Source: Actinomycetota bacterium | Lineage (GTDB): Bacteria; Actinomycetota; Thermoleophilia; RBG-16-64-13 | DNA: 40,243 bases | Assembly: GCA_012523095.1 (NCBI GenBank) | Contig: JAAYJE010000038.1 | Span: 1 to 40,243, forward strand | Reading direction: 5' to 3' | In this document: positions 34,080 through 40,243 of the stretch, piece after piece | How positions within the stretch are numbered: the first letter of the stretch is position 1 | Layout: each line of letters starts with the position of its first letter | The notes under the pieces: model-generated | What the model was told of the DNA's origin: nothing | Seen by the model: only the letters and a program-made list of their open reading frames with translations | Databases searched by the model: none | Translations under genes and position numbers: made by a program

Positions 34080-36250
34080 CACTCCGGCTCCCTCAACGAT
34101 GTCCGTGCGGTCTGGTACCAGGCCATCCTATCCAACACCCGCGCCGCCGCTCTCGGTGAGGAGAGGATCACCGGCGAGTATCCATCCTGCTGAGGAGAAG
34201 TGCCACGAACAGGATGGTCTGGAACGTTGATGATCGGTTTCCCGGTCTCTTCCATCAGCACGCTGCAGCTGTGCAAGAAAGAGGCTTCCCAGGCGGTGAA
34301 TCCTAGGAGTCCTTCGCCCGGGCGCCGGTCGCGGCCACCGCCGCTGGTGCTGGGTACGCCAACGAAATTCAGGGCCATCACCGCGTCGAACGCGTCACAC
34401 CTGACGACATGCTCGATGACCCGTAGTCCGACATCTCCAAAACCGGCGGCCACCAGATCAAGAGGGTTCCGCCTGCTCCAGAAGGGAGGCAGCAACTCGT
34501 CCAGGCAGCGCACGAGGCCCTCGGGCGCCGCTACAAGCTCCAGACCGTGCAGGACCACCTCGTCGGCAGCCAGGACGCCTGGACCTCCGCCATTGGTTAC
34601 AACCGCGACCCTCCTACCCTTGGGAAGCGGAAGGTAGGCTAGGCAGGCGCCCAGATCGACGAGCTCATCCACAGTGCCACAGACGACCACGCCCGCTTGG
34701 CGGGCAGCCGCTCGGAACACTTCTGCGGAGCCCGCGAGCGCCCCGGTATGAGAGGCGGCCGCCCTACCTCCCGCCTCGGTCAGTCCACCACGGAGTACCA
34801 CCACCGGTTTGCGTCCGGCGGTTCGGCGGGCGGCCTCGACGAAGTGAGCGCCGTCGTCGATGCCCTCCAAGTACATCATCACACACTCGGTGGCAGGGTC
34901 GTCGCACAGATGGTCCAACACGTCAAAGGCGTCCACCTGAGCCTCGTTACCCACACTCACGAACTTCTCCACCCCGATGCCGCGCAGTTCGCACGCCGAC
35001 ACCACCCCGGGTCCCAAGCTACCGGACTGCGAGATGAAGCTCAATTTCCCCTTGGGGGGATGGAGCGCGACCAAGCCCGTCGCGTGAAACGACGCCTGGT
35101 TGGACATCAACCCCATGCAGTTAGGTCCGATGAGAGTCATACCGTATCCGGTGGCGACCTCCAGGATCTCCTGCTCGAGCACCGCGCCTTCCGCCCCGGT
35201 CTCCGAAAAGCCCGCGGCCAGAACGACCGCCGCTTTGACTCCGCGTCGTCCACACTCTTCGAGCACTCCCTTGACCTGCCGTCCACCCACCGCCATCAAC
35301 GCCAGATCAGGCGCTTCGGGCAGTTCCGCGATAGAGGTGTAGGACTGTACACCGAAGAAGACGCCGCCGCGTGGATTGACCGGATAGATCGTTCCCTGAT
35401 AGCCGCCGTCTAGAAGATTGCGGAGCGCCGAGCCGCCCCACTTGCCGAGATCATCCGAGGCCCCGACAACCGCCACCGACCCCGGCGTCAGCACGGGCCT
35501 GATATCAGGCGCAGGCCTGCGAACCGTGGACGCGGGCCGAGCCTCTCGAGAGAGGACGACGAGAGCGTCGGCTGCGACCGGGCGGTCGCCTTCGATGAGG
35601 AGCGGATTGACGTCGATCTCGGCTATCTCCGGGAAGTCCAGCCCGATCCGGCCGATGGCCTGTATCACCCCAACAAGGGCCGCCCGGTCCACGGGTGGGG
35701 AACCCCTGAAGGCCTCGAGGATGCGCTTCGAACGGATGTGTTCGAGAAGTCCGGCGACATCGTGCCTGCTTGGGGGAACGAGCGCAAGCGCAACGTCGCC
35801 CAACACCTCGGTGAATATCCCGCCGAGCCCGAAAGCTACCACCGGGCCAAAGACCGGGTCACGCTTGAAGCCTACCAGCAACTCCCTGTTCCCGACGATC
35901 ATCCGCTCTAGCAACACACCCTCAAGGGCGTCGCCGGCCCGCTCGGCAAGAAGGCGGTATGTCGCGGCAACCGCGTCGGAACCCGTCACTCCGAGCACCA
36001 CAAGCCCACTCTCGGTCTTATGGCGGATCCGGGAACCGACCGCTTTCATGGCGAGCGCCCCGCCAAGGCGGCCGGCTCCCGCCACGGCCTCAGCCTCGCT
36101 CGTCGCGAGGAGTCCGGCCGGAACCGGCACTCCATAGGCCGTCAGCAGCGCCTTGGCTTCCCACTCGTCGAGAGCCGTCGCACCGCGGTCGAACGCCCGT
36201 CTGAGCAGGTCTCCCGCCTTTGTCTCCACCGTGACTTCGATGGCTGCCAC
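34079..36250 (-). CDS. ADP-forming acyl-CoA synthetase (NDP-forming acyl-CoA ligase), ATP-grasp domain first
   Basis: This 723-residue fused enzyme belongs to the acetyl-CoA synthetase (ADP-forming) / succinyl-CoA synthetase-like superfamily, which makes or uses acyl-CoA with ATP or ADP. The ATP-grasp part is N-terminal (about 10-235; GVLLERMIVGNRELLVG, VVAFGLGGIFTEVLGDV). The CoA-binding domain follows (SVAVVGASDDLGKWG) with the ligase domain and the phospho-His motif AAASHTGALAGS. The start is GTG with AAGGAG 10 bases upstream. It directly precedes livG with overlap, suggesting activation of the imported acid. Substrate unknown. Confidence 0.87.
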   Translation of the reverse strand: MAAIEVTVETKAGDLLRRAFDRGATALDEWEAKALLTAYGVPVPAGLLATSEAEAVAGAGRLGGALAMKAVGSRIRHKTESGLVVLGVTGSDAVAATYRLLAERAGDALEGVLLERMIVGNRELLVGFKRDPVFGPVVAFGLGGIFTEVLGDVALALVPPSRHDVAGLLEHIRSKRILEAFRGSPPVDRAALVGVIQAIGRIGLDFPEIAEIDVNPLLIEGDRPVAADALVVLSREARPASTVRRPAPDIRPVLTPGSVAVVGASDDLGKWGGSALRNLLDGGYQGTIYPVNPRGGVFFGVQSYTSIAELPEAPDLALMAVGGRQVKGVLEECGRRGVKAAVVLAAGFSETGAEGAVLEQEILEVATGYGMTLIGPNCMGLMSNQASFHATGLVALHPPKGKLSFISQSGSLGPGVVSACELRGIGVEKFVSVGNEAQVDAFDVLDHLCDDPATECVMMYLEGIDDGAHFVEAARRTAGRKPVVVLRGGLTEAGGRAAASHTGALAGSAEVFRAAARQAGVVVCGTVDELVDLGACLAYLPLPKGRRVAVVTNGGGPGVLAADEVVLHGLELVAAPEGLVRCLDELLPPFWSRRNPLDLVAAGFGDVGLRVIEHVVRCDAFDAVMALNFVGVPSTSGGGRDRRPGEGLLGFTAWEASFLHSCSVLMEETGKPIINVPDHPVRGTSPQQDGYSPVILSSPRAAARVLDRMAWYQTARTSLREPE

Positions 36251-36291
36251 TTGATGACGTCTCCTTAGCCCGGTGATGTGTCTCCCAGGGT

Positions 36292-37782
36292 CTACAGCGC
36301 CGGTGGGAACTGGGGCAGGCCGTCGAACAACGGGTTCTCTCCCGCGCCGGCTATGCCGGCCGCGCGCATGGCTGCGCCCTTGTAGCGCTCCCAGTCGGCC
36401 AGTTGGACGATAGACAGCTTCTGAGCTTCGAGAGATCCTTCAGCATGGATGGTGAGTACGTCTTCATAGCAGGAGGTCAGGTCGCGCACCAGCTTCACCA
36501 TGCGCAGCCGGTTCTCCGTGGATGTTCGCGCGCTACCGGCGAAATACTTCTCCATGAGAGCATGAGTCTCGGGGTTCGTGTAGTCCTTGTAAGATGGGGC
36601 CGTGACAATGATCCCGCCGCCGATATCCTGGATGTACTTGGTCGCCTGATGCCAGTTGTCGGCGAAGTAGAACTTGCAGATGTTGGCGATCATAGGATTG
36701 GGGTAGACCAGATCGGAGCCCCGCTCGGAAACGCAGTGTTCGACGGCCGCCAGGCCCAGGGTCTCCACAGCCTCAGTGTACATCACAAGCCAGGTGAGTT
36801 TCTCGCGGACGTGGGCCTTCTTCTCCACACCGTTGTACTCCGCCATCAAGACGGCCGCCCCGGTGAAGAGCTCCAACTCCATGGCTTTGTAGGTCTCGGC
36901 GCTCAAGCGATGGAAGTTGGCGAACATATAGGCTACTTGTCCCGCAAACTCCCATTCGCCCTTCAGGAAGATGCGCTCATTGGGGATGAAGACGTTATCG
37001 AAAATGATGGTCGCGTCATTGATATAGACGGCCTTGGAGATGGGATGGTCGAAAAGATCGGAGTCGGCAGTGATCTCAGGCTGGGCGCAGATCATGGTGA
37101 TGCCGGGTGTGTTGAGTGGGATACCGAAGGCCACCGCGTAGGCGGCATCCTCCTTCTGCATGGCACGGCACGGCGCTACGATGATCTCGTTGCAGGCCGG
37201 CGCCTGGCTGATATGGGTCTTGGCCCCGCTCACGATGATGCCGTCGGACCGCTCTTCGACGATGCGCACGTAGAAGTCCTTGTGTTGCACCTGCTGTGAG
37301 GGACGGAGATTACGGTCGCCCTTGACGTCGGTGAGACCCATGGCGAACGCCAGATCGTTCTTTTGTAGGTGTCTGCGGTAGGCCTCCACGTTGGCGGCGT
37401 AGTTGGTGCCGTACTTATTGTCGACCCGCGGAGCCACTACGGTGACCGCGTTCAGGCCGTCCTTCGCCACGAATTTCGCTCCGGACGGCTTGCCGAAGCA
37501 GACCCGGGCCCAAAGTTTGACCACTTCGCGCAGCCGTAGGAGGTCTTCCCTGGTCCGTTGAGGCTGGAGGGCAAAACTGACCCGCTCGCCATCTTCATCC
37601 AGGTCGGTCAACAGATCCTGGTAACGAGGGTCGTTGCTCATGATGTAATCGATGGCCACCCAATCGTTGGTGACTTTGCACACCGGGTGGGCGGTCACAT
37701 CGGGTACTCTCTCGCCGTTGAGATAGACGACCCTGCCGTCCTTGAGGCTCTCAAGATATTGCCGTGGGGTCTTAATCGCCAC
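36292..37782 (-). CDS. 4-hydroxybutyryl-CoA dehydratase / HpaB-family flavoprotein lacking the Fe-S cysteines
   Basis: This 496-residue protein follows 4-hydroxybutyryl-CoA dehydratase (AbfD) closely: NKYGTNYAANVEAYRRHLQ, TDVKGDRNLRPS, DGIIVSGAKTH and IFDNVFIPNERIF. In AbfD the [4Fe-4S] ligands are C99, C103, H292 and C299. Here the aligned residues are Ser100, Phe104, His291 and Tyr298, so the cluster should be absent. The protein may instead be an FAD-dependent hydroxylase or another acyl-CoA flavoenzyme. I chose the GTG at 37782 because AGGAAGAGGG lies just upstream and the promoter at 37857-37885 would start transcription after the earlier ATG. Confidence 0.83.
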   Translation of the reverse strand: MAIKTPRQYLESLKDGRVVYLNGERVPDVTAHPVCKVTNDWVAIDYIMSNDPRYQDLLTDLDEDGERVSFALQPQRTREDLLRLREVVKLWARVCFGKPSGAKFVAKDGLNAVTVVAPRVDNKYGTNYAANVEAYRRHLQKNDLAFAMGLTDVKGDRNLRPSQQVQHKDFYVRIVEERSDGIIVSGAKTHISQAPACNEIIVAPCRAMQKEDAAYAVAFGIPLNTPGITMICAQPEITADSDLFDHPISKAVYINDATIIFDNVFIPNERIFLKGEWEFAGQVAYMFANFHRLSAETYKAMELELFTGAAVLMAEYNGVEKKAHVREKLTWLVMYTEAVETLGLAAVEHCVSERGSDLVYPNPMIANICKFYFADNWHQATKYIQDIGGGIIVTAPSYKDYTNPETHALMEKYFAGSARTSTENRLRMVKLVRDLTSCYEDVLTIHAEGSLEAQKLSIVQLADWERYKGAAMRAAGIAGAGENPLFDGLPQFPPAL

Positions 37783-37856
37783 TTGATCCCTCTTCCTGGT
37801 CGTGATCGGACCAAACTTCCCAAGCTCTATACGTCGATAGAGCGCTCGCTCCATGT

Positions 37857-37885
37857 ATTCTTACAGTAACTTCTATCCATGTCAA
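37857..37885 (-). promoter_or_regulatory. Promoter upstream of the AbfD/HpaB-like gene
   Basis: A perfect TTGACA (37885-37880) is followed by a 17-base spacer and AAGAAT (37862-37857) with TGT before it. Transcription would begin near 37850. It lies directly after the NTF2-like gene and gives a leader of about 70 bases. It is the likely start of the ligase-transporter transcript. Confidence 0.65.
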
Positions 37886-37891
37886 GCAGTT

Positions 37892-38593
37892 CTAAACGGC
37901 GTCGAGATCTATGTACTCAGGTGGCATCGGAAGCCCGGAATGATTGCCGTGACGCCCAGAATACGGTTCGTGGAAACTGCTGGGTTCGTCCGGCGCCGGA
38001 GCGCTCTCGGGCTGTGCGCCTTGGATGGCGCTGCCCTGGATGACCGGTTCATCCACCCAGCCTTTCTCGAACGAGCTGCGGATGAGCAGATGGGCCCGGT
38101 AGTCCCAGAACTTCCACTGCCCGTCTTCCTTCACGAAGATATGGTTGTACTTGATCACCTGCCAGATGGGGACGACGCCCTTCACCGGGTCTAGGAACGT
38201 GTTGAACCCCACGTGGTACCACATGCCCTTGGCGGTGTTCATGTCTTCCTGCACCTGGATCACCGGGGTGGTCAGCTCGTGGATGGCGCAATTGCCCTCA
38301 TAGTGGTAGAGCCTGCCTAACATGTCCACGAACACCCGTCGCGCCCCCTCGAGACCGTGGAAGACGCCGCTCTCGACGATCTCCACCTTGACCCCAGGGG
38401 TCTTCTGTGCGAACAGCTCGTCGACGATCTTGTCCCAGTAGTGGCCCAAGCACAGGTGGTTGTAACGCCCGTGCAGGTTGGAAATCTCCACGTAGTCGCG
38501 TGAGATCTGGGCGTTGCGCTCGGTCTTGACCAGCCGGCGTTCGACGTCCTCCAGCCGGTTCAGTAGCTCTTCATGACTTGATTGCTCAGACAT
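37892..38593 (-). CDS. NTF2/SnoaL-like protein
   Basis: This 233-residue protein has an N-terminal coiled-coil-like stretch (about 5-30) followed by an NTF2-like cone fold. ISNLHGRYNHLCLGHYWDKIVDELFA, split in description, matches SnoaL_4-type starts, and HELTTPVIQVQED, KGMWYHVGFN and WKFWDYRAHLLI follow. The last 50 residues are Pro/Ser-rich. Such proteins act as cyclases, isomerases or accessory binding proteins; which one cannot be read here. The ATG has AAGGAGG six bases upstream. It follows the flavin oxidoreductase by 32 bases. Confidence 0.75.
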   Translation of the reverse strand: MSEQSSHEELLNRLEDVERRLVKTERNAQISRDYVEISNLHGRYNHLCLGHYWDKIVDELFAQKTPGVKVEIVESGVFHGLEGARRVFVDMLGRLYHYEGNCAIHELTTPVIQVQEDMNTAKGMWYHVGFNTFLDPVKGVVPIWQVIKYNHIFVKEDGQWKFWDYRAHLLIRSSFEKGWVDEPVIQGSAIQGAQPESAPAPDEPSSFHEPYSGRHGNHSGLPMPPEYIDLDAV

Positions 38594-38625
38594 GGAAGCC
38601 TCCTTGTATCCTCGCGCGGCACTCG

Positions 38626-40243
38626 TCAGATGGCCTTCGCTGTGTGATAGCCGGCCCGGACGGCATGTACGATCATCCCCGATTCCTTGGCGTCGCCGAT
38701 CAGATACAGCTCTGGCGCCTTGCCTTCCAGAGCTTGGTAGAGTCCCTTGTTGGGGAGGATGGGAGCCGTCGGCATGACGCTATCGGCCTCGATCTCGTGT
38801 GTGGCACCGTCCTTGTCTTCGTAAGCGAGGCCGCGCTCGGTGACCCGGATGTTCATCGCCTCTGTGATGAACTCCACTTCCTTCCTGGAGAACCAATCCA
38901 TGGCCAGGCCCACGCGAAAGTCGATCATGCCCTCGCCGATCTTGTCGGTGGGCTCGACGACGGTGACCTTGCGACCCCGCTTGACCAGGAATTCCGCCGC
39001 CTCCATGCCGTGCAACCCGGCACCGATGACCACGACCTTCTTGCCGATGGGCAGGTAATAGTGCGTGGCCCAGCCCATGAAGCGGGTCCCGAACCACCGC
39101 AACCACGGCTTCACCTGCTTATGAAGCTCCGGGGTGGTCACCACCCTACTCTTGTCGCCCTGCACCGGCGGCGAGTTCAGTATTCCTCCGGTCGCCAAGA
39201 TGACCACGTCGGGCTTCATGGCCTGGATGCGCTCCGGCGTCGCCTCGGCGCCCAGTTCCAGTTTCACGCCGGTCTCTTTCAGCTCCCGCTTGAACCAATC
39301 GATCAGCGAGGGCAGATCCTCGAGCTCCAGCCCCTTGATGAGGCCGGCTAGGTTCATCAGACCCCCCAGCCGCCGAGACTTCTCGAGCAGCGTCACATCA
39401 TGGCCCCGGAGGGCCGCCGTGCGCGCAGCCTCCATACCGGCGGGACCTCCGCCCACCACCACGACCTTCTTCTTCGTAGAAGCCTTCTCGAGCGTCTGAT
39501 AACCGTAGCCGAGGGCCGCGTTGGAACGGCATTTGCGGAGGAAACTCTCGGTCTGATCGAGACATGTGCCGCAGCGGGTGCAGGGCCGGATGTCATCAGC
39601 TTTGCCGGCGATGAGCTTGTTAGGCATCTCTGGATCGCATATCAGAGGCCGGTTGACGCCGATGAAGTCGGCCTTCCCTTCTTCAAGCATCTCCTCGCCC
39701 AGCTCCGGGGTCATGTAGCCGATCAGGATGATCGGCACCCCGAACATCTTCTTGTATTCGCCGGCCATCAGCCGCATGGCGCCCCTGCCCAGCTCCTTCG
39801 CATAGTATTGGGGGGGCATCTTGTCGAGGGGCACATGCGCCTCGGGAAAGAACATATAATCGGGAAGAAAGCCGGATACGTGTAGGCCCAGCCAGTGGCT
39901 GCGGACCATCAGGGCATCTGCGCCTGCCTCCACCGCCCACTTCATGTTCTCGGTCGCCAGCTCGTGCGTGAGACAGACGCTGTCGGGGACATCGATGCTG
40001 TAGCCGACCTCGAAACCGTTCAGGCAGACGACCACGGGATAGTCAGACCCGCACCGTTCCTTGATGCCCCTGATGATCTCGACCATGAATCTGGCCCGAT
40101 TCTTCTGCGTGCCCCCATACTCGTCATCACGCCGGTTCCAGAAGGGCGACAAGAAATTGTGGACTATATGGCTGCTGCCCATGTTAAGATCAACACCGTC
40201 AAACCCGGCCTTCTGCGCCCGTTCTGCGGCATCGACATACTTC
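38626..40243 (-). CDS. FMN/FAD/Fe-S oxidoreductase of the 2,4-dienoyl-CoA reductase / 2-enoate reductase type, 5' end missing
   Basis: At least 538 residues are in the window; the N-terminus lies beyond the right edge. The frame enters as KYVDAAERAQKAGFDGVDLN, which is inside the TIM barrel. FLSPFWNRRDDEYGG is typical. Fe-S ligands appear as RPCTRCGTCLDQ and a fourth Cys 10 residues on, giving CX2CX2CX10C. Two Rossmann units follow (VVVVGGGPAGMEAA and VVVIGAGLHGMEAA) and a final YLIGDAKESG. The barrel segment usually reading HGAHGYL or similar reads NMGSSHI, so a key Tyr is His. It probably reduces an activated double bond or a related substrate. Confidence 0.85.
   Translation of the reverse strand, partial: KYVDAAERAQKAGFDGVDLNMGSSHIVHNFLSPFWNRRDDEYGGTQKNRARFMVEIIRGIKERCGSDYPVVVCLNGFEVGYSIDVPDSVCLTHELATENMKWAVEAGADALMVRSHWLGLHVSGFLPDYMFFPEAHVPLDKMPPQYYAKELGRGAMRLMAGEYKKMFGVPIILIGYMTPELGEEMLEEGKADFIGVNRPLICDPEMPNKLIAGKADDIRPCTRCGTCLDQTESFLRKCRSNAALGYGYQTLEKASTKKKVVVVGGGPAGMEAARTAALRGHDVTLLEKSRRLGGLMNLAGLIKGLELEDLPSLIDWFKRELKETGVKLELGAEATPERIQAMKPDVVILATGGILNSPPVQGDKSRVVTTPELHKQVKPWLRWFGTRFMGWATHYYLPIGKKVVVIGAGLHGMEAAEFLVKRGRKVTVVEPTDKIGEGMIDFRVGLAMDWFSRKEVEFITEAMNIRVTERGLAYEDKDGATHEIEADSVMPTAPILPNKGLYQALEGKAPELYLIGDAKESGMIVHAVRAGYHTAKAI

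Noticed and set aside
37783-37854. ATG at 37854 as start of the AbfD-like gene
   Set aside because: No ribosome-binding site, and a promoter predicts transcription starting downstream of it.

Overview
The window is one uninterrupted, co-directional stretch. Every gene I can support lies on the minus strand, so transcription runs from high to low coordinates. GC content is high, GTG and TTG starts are common, the RpoB, RpoC and ribosomal sequences look actinobacterial, and the lipoprotein carries a Thr/Pro/Glu-rich linker. Together these suggest an actinobacterial-type lineage, possibly a deep-branching one (Thermoleophilia- or Coriobacteriia-like). That placement is tentative because no rRNA gene is present.

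Region A (about 25.4 kb down to 1) is the core information-processing block. A strong promoter (TTGAAA-17-TATCAT) drives tRNA-Tyr, tRNA-Thr, tRNA-Met, rpmG (a 49-residue gene), tRNA-Trp, secE, nusG, rplK and rplA. Three unrelated genes then interrupt the usual rplKA-rplJL order: a short-chain dehydrogenase, an ATP-type 6-phosphofructokinase and a secreted SLH-PepSY protein. An extended -10 promoter and an L10-type leader precede rplJ-rplL. A perfect 12-bp hairpin and a second promoter precede rpoB-rpoC. A strong hairpin after rpoC overlaps the promoter of a continuous str-S10 superoperon: rpsL, rpsG, fusA, tuf, rpsJ, rplC, rplD, rplW, rplB, rpsS, rplV, rpsC, rplP, rpmC, rpsQ and the start of rplN, which is cut by the window edge.

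Region B (40.2 to 25.4 kb) looks like an accessory catabolic cluster. In transcription order it encodes a flavin/Fe-S ene-reductase-like enzyme (5' end outside the window), an NTF2-like protein, a 4-hydroxybutyryl-CoA dehydratase/HpaB-family flavoprotein lacking the Fe-S cysteines, an ADP-forming acyl-CoA ligase, a complete branched-chain-type ABC importer (two ATPases, two permeases, one lipoprotein), an atypical short-chain dehydrogenase, a DUF3237 protein, an EthD-like protein and a LarA-family racemase. A reasonable inference is uptake of an organic acid, activation to a CoA ester, and redox and isomerase steps. The substrate cannot be read from the sequence.

The most striking observation is in a core gene. 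The beta' subunit (RpoC) ends in a domain that aligns without gaps to the C-terminal domain of the RNA polymerase alpha subunit, followed by an acidic tail. Other points worth checking are Arg at position 88 of ribosomal protein S12, a three-cysteine insertion in EF-Tu, the genes inserted among ribosomal protein genes, a repeated TGCTATAC promoter element, and several accessory enzymes whose usual catalytic residues are replaced.
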